Program-made: the position numbers and the translations under genes
Source of the DNA: JBBQCW01 sp038319025
Lineage (GTDB): Bacteria > Actinomycetota > Thermoleophilia > Solirubrobacterales > Solirubrobacteraceae
DNA length: 64,000 nucleotides
Assembly: GCA_038319025.1 (NCBI GenBank)
Contig: JBBQCW010000014.1
Coordinates: 1-64,000 of the forward strand
Reading direction: 5' to 3'
Shown here: positions 25,913 through 34,364 of the stretch, one piece after another
Layout of the letters: each line of letters begins with the position of its first letter
How positions within the stretch are numbered: position 1 is the stretch's first letter
The notes under the pieces: generated by a model
Databases searched by the model: none
Seen by the model: the letters and a program-made list of their open reading frames with translations, nothing else
Told to the model about the DNA's origin: nothing

Positions 25913-26773
25913 ATGTCACCCGTCGCCGTCGTCACCGACACCACGCACTACCTGCCATCGGAACTCACCACCGCCGCCGGTATCCACCAGGTGAGCCTGT
26001 GGGTCAACGACGGCGAGACCCACGTGCGCGAGTCCGACATGCCGGACTACCACGCGTACTACGAGCGGCTGCGTCGGTCAGAAACGATGCCCACGACCTC
26101 GCAGCCATCGATCGGCGACTTCCTCGCCGTGTACGAGCCGCTCGTGCAGCAGGGGTGCGACATCGTGTCCGTCCATCTGGCTGGCGGGGTCTCCGGCACC
26201 GTCGAGTCCGCGCGCCAGGCCGCCGCCGAGGCGGTCGGCTCAGGGCAGCGCCGGATTGAAGTGATCGACTCCAACACCGCAGCGGCCGGCCTCGGTGTGG
26301 TGGCCCTCGCGGCAGCGACCGTGGCCAACGCCGGCGGCGACATCGATGCCGTCACTGCACGAGCCAACCTCGCGGCCGCCAACGTGAAGATCTGGTTCGC
26401 CGTCGACACGCTCGAATATCTGCGCCGCGGCGGCCGCATCGGCAGCGCGCAGGCCTGGCTCGGCGGCGCGCTGAAGATCAAGCCGATCCTGACCTGCGAG
26501 CACGAGATCACACCGATCGAGCGGGTCCGCACCAGCGGGCGGGCGTTCGAGCGTCTCGCCGCCTACCTGCAGGCCCGCATGGACGACGGCGCGGACGCCT
26601 GGCTCGTGCAGCACATCGAAGCCCACGACCAAGCCGAGGCGATGGTCGAGCGTGGGCGAGAGATCTTCGGCACCGACCCTGTCGCCGTGTCCCAAGTGGG
26701 ACCGGTCATCGGCACCTACGTCGGCCCGGGCCTGCTGGGCGTCTGCGCGGCGCCGTCCTCGCTGATGCGCTGA
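25913..26773 (+). CDS. DegV family fatty-acid-binding protein
   Basis: The 286-residue protein has the DegV pattern: VAVVTDTTHYLPSEL at the N-terminus, MPTTSQPSIGDFLAVY, then LRRGGRIGSAQAWLGGALKIKPIL and the C-terminal VIGTYVGPGLLGV. DegV/FakB proteins bind a fatty acid and, in Firmicutes, present it to the kinase FakA. No kinase gene is nearby, so the partner is unknown. A TAGGCT box 6 nt upstream suggests a leaderless transcript. It converges on the DUF3618 gene. Confidence 0.92.
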   Translation: MSPVAVVTDTTHYLPSELTTAAGIHQVSLWVNDGETHVRESDMPDYHAYYERLRRSETMPTTSQPSIGDFLAVYEPLVQQGCDIVSVHLAGGVSGTVESARQAAAEAVGSGQRRIEVIDSNTAAAGLGVVALAAATVANAGGDIDAVTARANLAAANVKIWFAVDTLEYLRRGGRIGSAQAWLGGALKIKPILTCEHEITPIERVRTSGRAFERLAAYLQARMDDGADAWLVQHIEAHDQAEAMVERGREIFGTDPVAVSQVGPVIGTYVGPGLLGVCAAPSSLMR

Positions 26774-26791
26774 GGGTGGCGCAAGCGCCGC

Positions 26792-27070
26792 TCAGGCGGA
26801 CGACAGCGCGCGGGACCGTCGACGGCGCGAGAAGACTCCGCCGACCGCGGCCAGGCCGCCCGCCAGCACGAAGCCGGCGACAGCGGCACCGACGAGCACC
26901 TGCGGCTGATGGCGCGTGATCTGCTTGCGCCAATTCGTCAGCTCGGCGACCTCGCCCTTGAGGCTGGCCAGAGAGCCGGCCAACTCGTTGCGGTTGGCCT
27001 CGATCGAAGCACGGATCTCGTCGGCCGTGCGCTGGGGGCGCGGCGGGATGTAGGGCTGGGGCTCGGTCAT
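26792..27070 (-). CDS. DUF3618 membrane protein
   Basis: The 92-residue protein has the DUF3618 motif RTADEIRASIEANRNELAGSLASL in its first half, likely a helix or short coiled coil, then one membrane segment (VLVGAAVAGFVLAGGLAAVGGVF) and a basic tail RRRRSR. It lies 2 nt after the DUF1469 gene and is the last gene of a four-gene operon of small membrane proteins. Similar pairs are common in actinobacteria and have been linked loosely to envelope stress; the role is not established. Confidence 0.85.
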   Translation of the reverse strand: MTEPQPYIPPRPQRTADEIRASIEANRNELAGSLASLKGEVAELTNWRKQITRHQPQVLVGAAVAGFVLAGGLAAVGGVFSRRRRSRALSSA

Positions 27071-27072
27071 GA

Positions 27073-27606
27073 TCAGCTCGGGGAGGTGGAGTCCGTGGGC
27101 GGGGACAGGTCCGGCGGGGGCGGGACCGGCGGGACGGGTGCGGCAGGCGGAACGCTGACGTCGACCGGGATCGGCACCGATGCGGGCATGACCAGCGGGT
27201 CGTGCGGCGCGATCGTCTCGCGAATGAGCTGCGCCTCAGCGATCGCCATGTCCGGCGTCGGCTTGGTCTGCAGCGCACGGTAGGCGAAGAACCCGGCGAG
27301 AGCGGCAACCACCAGCAAGATTCCGGCGACCAGGAAGAAGCCCCAGAAGAACTCGCTGTCGGGGAACAACTCATACCAAGCCAGCCAGGCCAGGCCCTCC
27401 AGCAGCAGCATCGTCGAGAAGAAGAGGAATCCACCCGCCGCGGCGGCGACAGCGGCCCCGATACCGAGCGTCTTGGCCTTGCCGGTCACCTCAAGCTTGG
27501 CGAGGTCAATCTCATCGCGGATCAGCGTCTGTGCGCGCTCGGTGATCTGGGCGATCGCCGCGGAGATCTCCTGCGTGGAGCCCGTGGGCGCAGGATCAGG
27601 AGACAC
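27073..27606 (-). CDS. DUF1469 / phage-holin-like membrane protein
   Basis: The 177-residue protein has an N-terminal amphipathic stretch (AQTLIRDEIDLAKLEVTGKAK) and two membrane segments around residues 50-115, the usual DUF1469 (YqjE-like) layout. It then carries a long Pro-rich tail of about 55 residues (APVPPVPPPPDL), which is unusual and may extend outside the membrane. It overlaps the upstream 62-residue ORF by 11 nt and is followed 2 nt later by the DUF3618 gene. The function is unknown. Confidence 0.85.
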   Translation of the reverse strand: MSPDPAPTGSTQEISAAIAQITERAQTLIRDEIDLAKLEVTGKAKTLGIGAAVAAAAGGFLFFSTMLLLEGLAWLAWYELFPDSEFFWGFFLVAGILLVVAALAGFFAYRALQTKPTPDMAIAEAQLIRETIAPHDPLVMPASVPIPVDVSVPPAAPVPPVPPPPDLSPPTDSTSPS

Positions 27607-27784
27607 GGCCGGCCCGCTTGAGCAGAAGGGCGAACGCGAGACCGCCGACGAAGGCAGCGCCGACGAGGATCTCAGGACGATCGTTGGCCGGCGCCGGCGC
27701 TGCCGCGGGCGGCGGGGTGGCGCTCGGCGGCGTGAAGGCCGCAGGTGAGGGGGTGCCGAATCCGGAGGCGTCGACGCTCATCAT
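27596..27784 (-). CDS. 62-residue single-pass membrane protein
   Basis: The protein has a Pro/Ala-rich N-terminal half (PPSATPPPAAAPAPAND) and one membrane segment (EILVGAAFVGGLAFALLL), ending in KRAGRVS. Its ATG overlaps the stop codon of the 45-residue gene upstream (ATGA) and its end overlaps the DUF1469 gene by 11 nt, so it is firmly inside a coupled operon. Its membrane segment resembles that of the DUF3618 protein downstream. No family is recognised. Confidence 0.75.
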   Translation of the reverse strand: MMSVDASGFGTPSPAAFTPPSATPPPAAAPAPANDRPEILVGAAFVGGLAFALLLKRAGRVS

Positions 27785-27918
27785 CGGGGCGGCTCCTCGT
27801 CGTAGACGCGGCTCCAGATCAAGGCGGCAAGCCGCGCGGTGGCCAGGGCCGCAGCGAGCTCCAGGCCCCAGAGGAGCCCGGCCCAGGTGAGGCGCTTGAC
27901 GAGTTCGTTGTCCTTCAT
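27781..27918 (-). CDS. 45-residue membrane microprotein
   Basis: This short gene encodes MKDNELVKRLTWAGLLWGLE, then LAAALATARLAALIWSRVYD and EEPPR. It has one predicted hydrophobic helix with flanking charges. ATGA overlap with the next gene and a TAGGAT box 9 nt upstream support it as the first gene of the small-membrane-protein operon. Codon third positions are GC-rich, like those of real genes here. It may resemble DUF4235-like proteins often found with DUF3618/DUF1469, but the match is weak. Confidence 0.7.
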   Translation of the reverse strand: MKDNELVKRLTWAGLLWGLELAAALATARLAALIWSRVYDEEPPR

Positions 27919-27927
27919 GGGTCCGTG

Positions 27928-27933
27928 ATCCTA
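27928..27933 (-). promoter_or_regulatory. -10-like TAGGAT of the small membrane operon
   Basis: TAGGAT on the minus strand includes the TAG stop codon of the upstream TetR gene and ends 9 nt before ATG 27918. Confidence 0.4.
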
Positions 27934-28578
27934 TTCAGAAGCGGGTTCGGAGAGGAGAGGGCGCGCTGCGCCTGCCTTCAGGCCGTCGCAGATCGTGCCG
28001 ACGATAAAGCCCTTCGCCTCGTCATACCCATCTTCAGACTCGGGCAACAAATCGAAGATCCAGCCGGTTAGCACCTGCTCGATCGCCCCGTAGAAGGCCA
28101 TGGCGGCAAACTGCGGCGTGACGTCATCGCGGAACTCGCCGCGGTCTTGGGCCTCCTCCACGATGTCGGCGATGGCCTGGTACGCCTCGCGGATCTTGCC
28201 CAGGTGCGTTCGCCCGAACGTGTTGGCCGCGCGCGTGACCTCCACGATGATGACCTTCATCAGATCGGGGTCATAGCGGTAGGAATCGACGATGAAGGAA
28301 GCGATCGCGTACAGCTTGTCCGGAGCCGCGCCAGGCTGCTCGTCCACCTCGTGAATCAGGTCCAGGAGCACGTTCCAGCGCTCCAGGAACATCGTGTCCA
28401 GGATCTCGTCCTTGCTGCGAAAGTAGTGGTAGACGAGGCCGTAGGCGACACCGGCCTCGTCGGCGATGTCCGACACGCGGCAGCCGCCGTAGCCCTGCCG
28501 CGCGAAGACGCGCACGGCGGCATCGAGAATCAGCCGGCGCTTGTCGGCAGCGGCCGCGCCACGCGGTGTGGAGGCCAT
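27931..28578 (-). CDS. TetR-family transcriptional regulator
   Basis: The 215-residue protein has the TetR DNA-binding domain near the N-terminus: RLILDAAVRVFARQGYGGCR, then VSDIADEAGVAYGLVYHYF and RSKDEILD. The C-terminal ligand domain matches TetR_C_33/FadR-like repressors of lipid genes in rough outline only. I prefer ATG 28578, which overlaps the stop codon of the upstream amidase gene (TGATG); ATG 28602 is also in frame. It may control its own operon or the small membrane operon that follows. Confidence 0.85.
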   Translation of the reverse strand: MASTPRGAAAADKRRLILDAAVRVFARQGYGGCRVSDIADEAGVAYGLVYHYFRSKDEILDTMFLERWNVLLDLIHEVDEQPGAAPDKLYAIASFIVDSYRYDPDLMKVIIVEVTRAANTFGRTHLGKIREAYQAIADIVEEAQDRGEFRDDVTPQFAAMAFYGAIEQVLTGWIFDLLPESEDGYDEAKGFIVGTICDGLKAGAARPLLSEPASE

Positions 28579-29408
28579 CAGACGTTCGTCTCGATCGGCC
28601 ACGAATACAGATCCGGCCGACGATGAGCGAGCGCCGGTAGCTCGCGGCGGATGCGGTCCTGCGCAGCGAAATCAAGCTCCGCGATGATGTGACCCTCCCC
28701 GTCGGCGCACTGGGCCAGCACGACGCCCCACGGGTCGACGATCATCGACCGGCCCCCGGACCGCATCCCGCCGCCGTGATCGCCGATCTGATTGGCGGCT
28801 ATGACGAAGGCCTGGTTCTCTATCGCGCGGGCGCGCAGCAGCGGCTCCCAGTGGCCGCGCGTGGTGGCAAGCGTGAACGCGGCGGGAACCAGCAGGACAC
28901 GTGCGCCCCGCAAGGTGAGGATGCGGTACAGCTCGGGAAAGCGCACGTCGTAACAGATGGAGAGGCCGAGCTCGACGCCGTCGGCCGTCCGGCTCACGAC
29001 GATCTCCTCACCTGCCGTCTGGGTCTCGGACTCGCGGTAGGCAGTGCCGTCGACGTCGACGTCGAACAGATGGATTTTGCGGTAGGCGGCATGAACCTCC
29101 CCATCCGGACCGATATGGACGGAGGTGTTGCGCAGGTGATCCTCACCGGGGATCCGTTCGTTGATCGAGCCGGCGACGAGATCGACGCCCAGCTCGGCCG
29201 CAACCGCACGGGCCCAGGTGATCGCCGGTCCATCCAGCGGCTCGGCGTGAGAGCGCTGCGCCGCGTCAGAGCCCAGGACGGTCCACTTCTCCGGCAGGAG
29301 GATCAGCTGGGCGCCGTCCGCAGCGGCGGCGCGCACGAGCCGATCCGCCACCGAACGGTTGCGGTGGACGTCCTCGGTGGCGGTGAGCTGTAGAGCGGCG
29401 ACGCGGAT
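28578..29408 (-). CDS. nitrilase-superfamily amidase, apparent ATC start
   Basis: The 276-residue carbon-nitrogen hydrolase has the Glu-Lys-Cys triad in LILLPEKWTV, AYRKIHLFDV and GLSICYDVRFPEL. It probably acts on an omega-amide or similar small amide in the cytosol. No ATG, GTG, CTG or TTG stands at the expected start. The first family-like residues RVAALQLTATEDV follow an ATC codon at 29408, and AGGGAG lies 7 nt upstream of that ATC. The nearest usual alternative is TTG 29435, with no ribosome site. It is followed by the overlapping tetR gene. Confidence 0.85.
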   Translation of the reverse strand: MRVAALQLTATEDVHRNRSVADRLVRAAAADGAQLILLPEKWTVLGSDAAQRSHAEPLDGPAITWARAVAAELGVDLVAGSINERIPGEDHLRNTSVHIGPDGEVHAAYRKIHLFDVDVDGTAYRESETQTAGEEIVVSRTADGVELGLSICYDVRFPELYRILTLRGARVLLVPAAFTLATTRGHWEPLLRARAIENQAFVIAANQIGDHGGGMRSGGRSMIVDPWGVVLAQCADGEGHIIAELDFAAQDRIRRELPALAHRRPDLYSWPIETNV

Positions 29409-29471
29409 GAGATATCTCCCTGCGGGACGGGACAACGGACCGATGGCCCCGTGGGTGGGAGGATACCCCCG

Positions 29472-30329
29472 ATGCCCTCCGGCCTTCCCCTTCGCCGCCA
29501 GGGCGCGGACACCGTGCCGTACGACCCGTCCCGCCCGGTTCCGCCTGCACCGATGAGCCTCCAGCGCGGCGGGCGGCCCCGAAAGACGTGGCGGTACGTA
29601 GGCGCGTACGGCGCCGACCTGATGGTCTGCGCGGCCACGGTGCGCATCGGTCCGTTCGGCCAGTCGTTCCTGGCGGTATGGGATCGCGAGCGCGGCGAAC
29701 TCGTCGACGCGTTCTCCTTGCGCGCCGCGACGGTCGACGTCAGCCTCGGGTTCGTGCGCGCCCGCACCCGGCGCGTGACGCTCGATCTGCGCACCGACGA
29801 AGCGGACAGTTCGAGCGATCCGGTCGAGGTCGTGAGCCCCCACGGTGAGCACTACATCTGGACGCGCAAGCTGCCGGTGCGCGTGCGCGGGACGGTGTCG
29901 TTGGACGGGGTGCCGCGTGCGTTCGACGCCGCGGGACTGATCGACGATTCAGCCGGTTACCACGCTCGTGCCACCGACTGGGAATGGTCGGCGGGTGTCG
30001 GTGTCGACGACGCGGGGCGCTCCATCGTCTGGAACCTCGTGCACGGCGTCCACGACGGCGTGGCCGCCTCCGAGCGGACGGTTTGGGTCGACGGGCGGGC
30101 CCACGAGGTCGGCCCGGTGGAGTTCCTCGACGGCTTGGCCGGCTGCGCGTTCGCCGAGGGCGGCGAGCTTCGCTGCGCAGCGGAAGCCGAGCGCGCCCGT
30201 GACGACAACCTGCTCGTCATCTCCAGCCGTTACCGCCAGCCTTTCGGGACGTTCACGGGCGCCTTGCCGGGTACCGGCGCGTTGATGGAGGGATACGGCG
30301 TGATGGAGGAGCACCGGGCGCGCTGGTAG
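29472..30329 (+). CDS. DUF2804 family protein
   Basis: The 285-residue product matches DUF2804 in pattern: KTWRYVGAYGADLMVCAAT, LAVWDRERGELVDAF, then AGYHARATDWEWSAGVG and GRSIVWNLVHGVHDG. Members are predicted beta-rich proteins of unknown function that resemble lipocalin-like or calycin folds. The start is likely ATG 29472; ATG 29451 and 29553 are also in frame. It is divergent from the amidase gene across about 60 nt and converges on the response-regulator gene with a 7-nt gap. Confidence 0.8.
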   Translation: MPSGLPLRRQGADTVPYDPSRPVPPAPMSLQRGGRPRKTWRYVGAYGADLMVCAATVRIGPFGQSFLAVWDRERGELVDAFSLRAATVDVSLGFVRARTRRVTLDLRTDEADSSSDPVEVVSPHGEHYIWTRKLPVRVRGTVSLDGVPRAFDAAGLIDDSAGYHARATDWEWSAGVGVDDAGRSIVWNLVHGVHDGVAASERTVWVDGRAHEVGPVEFLDGLAGCAFAEGGELRCAAEAERARDDNLLVISSRYRQPFGTFTGALPGTGALMEGYGVMEEHRARW

Positions 30330-30336
30330 GGCGGGA

Positions 30337-30978
30337 CTACTCGGCGAGCCAGGCCATTACGGCCAGCACGCGCCGGTGGTCGTCGGCGTCGGGCGGCAGG
30401 CCGAGCTTTCCGAAGATGCTGGAGACATGCTTCTCCACGGCGCCGTCGGTGACCACCAGCGCCCGGCCGATGCCGGCGTTGGAGCGACCTTCGGCCATGA
30501 GGGACAGCACGTCGCGTTCGCGCGGGGTCAGCTCCTCCAGGCGGGCGGGCCCGCGGCCGGTGACGAGCTGGGCGACCACCTCCGGGTCCATCGCCGTCCC
30601 GCCGCCGGCCACGCGACGAACCGCGTCGACGAATTCGTCCACGTCCCCCACGCGATCCTTGAGCAGGTAGCCGACGCCGCCGCTGCCGTCGGCCAGCAGC
30701 TCCTTGGCGAACACGCGCTCGACGTACTGCGACAGCACCAGGACGGGTAGCCCTGGGATCCGACGGCGAGCTTCCAACGCCGCTCGTATCCCTTCGTCGC
30801 GAAAGTCCGGGGGCAACCGGACGTCGACCACGCAGACGTCGGGCGTCTCACGTTCGATCGCCTCCAGCAGCGCGTCCCCGTCGGCCACCGCGGCGACCAC
30901 CTTGAAACCGTTGTCCTCCAGCAGCCGGGAGATGCCGTCGCGCAGCAGCGCAAGATCCTCGGCGATCACGACCCGCAT
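30337..30978 (-). CDS. NarL/LuxR-type response regulator
   Basis: The 213-residue protein has a receiver domain (MRVVIAEDLALLRDG; phospho-acceptor Asp in DVCVVDVRLPPDF; switch residues in VLVLSQYVE and YLLKDRVGD). Its C-terminal LuxR-type helix-turn-helix is LEELTPRERDVLSLMAEGRS and VVTDGAVEKHVSSIFGKLGL. Its start overlaps the end of the histidine kinase gene by 13 nt, so the two form a coupled two-component system. The target genes are unknown; the membrane-protein-rich neighbourhood suggests an envelope signal. Confidence 0.95.
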   Translation of the reverse strand: MRVVIAEDLALLRDGISRLLEDNGFKVVAAVADGDALLEAIERETPDVCVVDVRLPPDFRDEGIRAALEARRRIPGLPVLVLSQYVERVFAKELLADGSGGVGYLLKDRVGDVDEFVDAVRRVAGGGTAMDPEVVAQLVTGRGPARLEELTPRERDVLSLMAEGRSNAGIGRALVVTDGAVEKHVSSIFGKLGLPPDADDHRRVLAVMAWLAE

Positions 30979-32330
30979 GGCAGCTCCGCGCGCAGGATCG
31001 TGGGGCCGCCGGCGGGACTGGACAAGAACAACGTGCCGTCCAGCGCTCCGACCCGCCGGCGCAGGCCGCTCAGCCCGCCACCGTCCGCGTCAGCGCCGCC
31101 TCGCCCGTCGTCGCGCACCTCGACCTCCAGGCGATCACCGCGGCGCTCCACGCGGACGGCCGCGCTGGAGGCCTGCGCGTGCTTGGCCACGTTCGTGAGC
31201 GCTTCGGCCACCACGAAGTACGTTGCGGTCTCCACGGCGGCGGGCAGCCGGCGGGAGATGTCGCACTCCACCGTGGTCGGCACGACCGCCCGAGCCGCGA
31301 GCGAGGTGACGGCCTCGTCCAGCCCGCGCTCACTCAGCAGTGCCGGCCGGATCCCCCGCGCCAGGTCGCGCAGTTCGGTCAGCGCGGTCTGCGTATCGAC
31401 GCGCGCCTGGCCGAGCAGTTCGCCGGCCGCCTCCGTGTCCCCGGCGCGCAGCTTCTGCTCGGCGCGGCCGAGTTCCATCGCCACCGCGACCAGCCGCGCC
31501 TGCGCGCCGTCGTGCAGGTCGCGCTCCACTCGCTCCAGCTCCACGCGAGCGGCATCGACGGCGCCCGCGCGCGTCTCCTCCAGGTGCTCGACCCGCTCGG
31601 CTAGCTCATCCCCTTCTCGGTACAGCAGGCTGCGCGCCGCTGCGGCGGACGCGGCTGAGGTGCCGCGCACCAGAGCCAGCGTGACCGGGATGCAGATGAG
31701 GCCCAGCCCGAAAGCGACCAACGCCTGACCCCAGCTGTCGAGGGCGAGGCCGCCGACGACCTGAATGTCGTGAGGCACCGCAAGCGCGTGATGAGGGATC
31801 CACCACCAGGCGGGAACCGTGAGCAGCGCCAGCGTGACGGCCCACATCGTCGTGGCGATCGTGAACCCGAAGATGCCGATGGGCAGCAGGAGGATCGCGT
31901 AGGCCGTGTCGCGCCAGGTCTGGGCGTCGGCCAGGATCGCCTTGAATCGGTCCCATAGTCGGCGCCGATCACGCCAGTCGTCGCGCTGGAGTGGAAGCCG
32001 GGTGCGGTAGCGCCTGGCGATCGGCTCGCCCAGGACGAGCGCGGCGCGACGGCGCTCGAGGTCAGCCATCCCTCGCGTGGCGAACAGTGTGAGCACCCAG
32101 ACAGGAATCCCGATCAACGTGATCAGCGAGCTGAAGCCGGTGGACCAGCCGGTGACGACGACCGTGAACGTGATGGTTCCCGCGATTAGGCCGGTGAGCA
32201 GGTAGAGGGTGTCGCGGGCGATGACCCCCGGGAACGAGCGTCGACGCTCGGCCGGCGGTTCGTCCACGATGGGGATGGTCGCGGTGGGCATGGTGGCCGT
32301 CGTGGCGGTGCTCGTGGACATGGACATCAT
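30966..32330 (-). CDS. sensor histidine kinase (HisKA_3 family)
   Basis: The 454-residue kinase has about four membrane segments in residues 35-240, then the dimerisation helix with the phospho-acceptor His in VERDLHDGAQARLVAVAMEL. The ATPase domain follows with VAEALTNVAKHA and VRDDGRGGADADGGGLSGL. This is the DesK/NarX-like class that pairs with NarL regulators, and the next gene is one. I chose ATG 32330, preceded by AAGGTCACC; an in-frame ATG at 32411 would overlap the MerR stop codon and span a terminator. The signal sensed is unknown. Confidence 0.93.
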   Translation of the reverse strand: MMSMSTSTATTATMPTATIPIVDEPPAERRRSFPGVIARDTLYLLTGLIAGTITFTVVVTGWSTGFSSLITLIGIPVWVLTLFATRGMADLERRRAALVLGEPIARRYRTRLPLQRDDWRDRRRLWDRFKAILADAQTWRDTAYAILLLPIGIFGFTIATTMWAVTLALLTVPAWWWIPHHALAVPHDIQVVGGLALDSWGQALVAFGLGLICIPVTLALVRGTSAASAAAARSLLYREGDELAERVEHLEETRAGAVDAARVELERVERDLHDGAQARLVAVAMELGRAEQKLRAGDTEAAGELLGQARVDTQTALTELRDLARGIRPALLSERGLDEAVTSLAARAVVPTTVECDISRRLPAAVETATYFVVAEALTNVAKHAQASSAAVRVERRGDRLEVEVRDDGRGGADADGGGLSGLRRRVGALDGTLFLSSPAGGPTILRAELPCGS

Positions 32331-32377
32331 GGTGACCTTCTGCGGCGCAGATTCCCATACGGCGAGCGGGCGAACGG

Positions 32378-32397
32378 CACGGGGGTTTCCCCCCGTG
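32378..32397. terminator. G-rich/C-rich hairpin between MerR and kinase genes
   Basis: CACGGGGG-TTTC-CCCCCGTG is a perfect 8-bp stem with a 4-nt loop. It lies 11 nt beyond the MerR stop codon and separates it from the kinase gene. A similar G5-T-C5 hairpin is at 40207. Confidence 0.65.
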
Positions 32398-32407
32398 TTG
32401 TTGGCGG

Positions 32408-33115
32408 TCACGAACCCCCGTGCTGTCGGCGCAACTCGGCCAGGAGCAGCTTCGAGTGCATCGCCCCGATGAGCTCCCGCAAGGGCTCGGTGCCGGAGAC
32501 GATGATCTCCACCGCGCGCTCCTCATCGACCTCGCCGGCCAGGCGATCGAGCAGAACGCGCACCTCCTCTTCGACCAGTGGCTGGAGCGCCTCGCGGTAG
32601 CGCAGCGTCTCGTAGACGGTGAACCCCAGCGTCTCGTCATAGCCCCCGGCACGGAAACGCGACAGCGATTCGATGATCGCCACATCGTTCTCGTCGTACC
32701 CGCGCGCGGCGGGCGTCAGCACGCCCAATTCAGCCAGACGATCGAGCGCGTCCTGCGGCACGTCGTAGCGTCGCCGGGCCTCGGCCCTGCTCATCCGCTC
32801 GCCCCGCTCGCCCCGCTCCAGCGCCCGTTCGATGATCCTGTCCTCCAGATCGACCATCGCCTGTGCCCGCTCGGGATCGTCTTCCAGCACCTCGCGGATG
32901 AGACGCAGCGGCATGAAGCGCTCCTCCTGCAGACGTTTGATGAGCTTGATGCGCTCGACGAACCCCGGCGGGTAGTACGCCATGTTGCGGCTCGTGCGCA
33001 CGACCTCCTCGGGCCGGCCGAGCAGCCCCTCGCGCAGGTAGTGCTTGATGGTGCCCGCCGAGACTCCGGAGGAGTCCGCCAGCTCACTCATCTTCAGGAA
33101 GCCTTCGTCGTTCAT
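32408..33115 (-). CDS. MerR-family transcriptional regulator
   Basis: The 235-residue protein opens with a MerR winged helix: LKMSELADSSGVSAGTIKHY, then LREGLLG and RNMAYYPPGFVERIKLIKRL. The long C-terminal part has two further helical modules, the first resembling a second MerR-like winged domain (DVPQDALDRLAELGVLTP), and no metal-binding cysteines, so an organic or acyl-CoA ligand is more likely than a metal. It lies 13 nt after the CoA transferase gene and is probably co-transcribed with BKACE and that transferase. It is the best candidate to bind the operator shared by three acyl-CoA promoters in this region. Confidence 0.88.
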   Translation of the reverse strand: MNDEGFLKMSELADSSGVSAGTIKHYLREGLLGRPEEVVRTSRNMAYYPPGFVERIKLIKRLQEERFMPLRLIREVLEDDPERAQAMVDLEDRIIERALERGERGERMSRAEARRRYDVPQDALDRLAELGVLTPAARGYDENDVAIIESLSRFRAGGYDETLGFTVYETLRYREALQPLVEEEVRVLLDRLAGEVDEERAVEIIVSGTEPLRELIGAMHSKLLLAELRRQHGGS

Positions 33116-33128
33116 CGCGGCGTACCGC

Positions 33129-34364
33129 TCAGGCCATGAAGCTGCCCTGAGCGCCCTCCGCGGGGCCGGCGACGGCGCCAGATTCGGTCAGCGCCGCGAT
33201 GTCCTCTTCGCTGTAACCGGCGGCCCGCAGGATCCCCTCGGTGTGCTCGCCCAGGGCGGGGCCGGGGAGGCGGTTCGTGTCGGCCGGCGTGCGGGAGAAC
33301 TTGACCGGCGCGCCCAGCAGCCGCACGGGCTTCTCGGCGCCCGGCTGATCCAGGCCCACCACCATTGCCCGCGCGCATACGAGTTCGGAATCCAGCGCCT
33401 CGTCCAGGTCGAGCACCGGCTCCAGGCAGCAGTCGTGCTCGGAGGCGAAGGCCTGCCATTCGTCGCGGGTGCGTTCCATGAACACGCCCTGGACCATGAT
33501 GTGCGTCGGTGACCCAGGCGCCTCGAACGCGTGATCCACAAGGTCCTCGCGACCCACGCCCACACACCAGTTGCGCCAGAACTTCGGCTCCAGGGCGCCC
33601 AGCGTGACCCACCCGTCCGCGCATTGGTAAGGCCGGTAGCAGACCAGACTGCCGCCGAGGTTTATCTCGCCCCGTTTGGGAACCACCCCGTCGGCCAGGA
33701 AAGCGCCGGCGACCATGCCGAGCCACGACAACGCGCCGTCGGCCATCGATACGTCGACGAACTGCCCTTCACCGGAGCGGTCGCGCTCGCGCAGCGCGGC
33801 CATGATGCCGAAAGCGGCCATCAGTGCCCCGCCGCCGAGGTCGGCGATCTGCCCGCCGGCCTGAACCGGTGGCCCGTTGCCTTCACCTGTCAGCCCAAGC
33901 AGGCCGATCAGGCCGAGGTAATTCATGTCGTGCCCGGAGCGATCGCGGAACGGGCCGTCCTGCCCGTAACCGCTGATGGCGCAGTAGACGATGCCCCGGT
34001 TGCGGGCCTTCAGCGCCTCATAGCCGACGCCCAAGCGGTCGAGCACACCGGGCCGGAAGGACTCCAGCACGACGTCGGCATCCTCCGCGAGCTTGAGCAG
34101 AACCTCGCAGCCGGCCTCAGACTTCAGGTTGATGCGAATCGACGTCTTGTTGCGGTTCAGTGCGAGGAACAGGGAACCCTTGGCGCTCTCCTCGACACCC
34201 TCGTAGTACGGCGGTGCCCAGCGGACGTAGTCGCCCATGCCGGTGTCCTCCACCTTCACGACGTCCGCGCCCAGGTCGGCCATCATGAGCGAGCAAAAGC
34301 CGCCCGGAAGCAGGCGGGAGAGGTCGAGGACTCGGATGCCGTCGAGCGGCAGGGAGGAGCTCAT
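33129..34364 (-). CDS. CaiB/BaiF family CoA transferase (type III)
   Basis: The 411-residue protein has the family III CoA transferase pattern: IRVLDLSRLLPGGFCSLMMA, LGADVVKVEDTG, NLKSEAGCEVLLKLAEDADV and GHDMNYLGLIGLLGL with the catalytic Asp after GH. Some members are alpha-methylacyl-CoA racemases rather than transferases, and the PGVLDRLGVGYEAL segment is seen in both groups. Its start overlaps the end of BKACE by 4 nt (coupled), so it may activate the acid released or consumed by that enzyme. The substrate is unknown. Confidence 0.9.
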   Translation of the reverse strand: MSSSLPLDGIRVLDLSRLLPGGFCSLMMADLGADVVKVEDTGMGDYVRWAPPYYEGVEESAKGSLFLALNRNKTSIRINLKSEAGCEVLLKLAEDADVVLESFRPGVLDRLGVGYEALKARNRGIVYCAISGYGQDGPFRDRSGHDMNYLGLIGLLGLTGEGNGPPVQAGGQIADLGGGALMAAFGIMAALRERDRSGEGQFVDVSMADGALSWLGMVAGAFLADGVVPKRGEINLGGSLVCYRPYQCADGWVTLGALEPKFWRNWCVGVGREDLVDHAFEAPGSPTHIMVQGVFMERTRDEWQAFASEHDCCLEPVLDLDEALDSELVCARAMVVGLDQPGAEKPVRLLGAPVKFSRTPADTNRLPGPALGEHTEGILRAAGYSEEDIAALTESGAVAGPAEGAQGSFMA

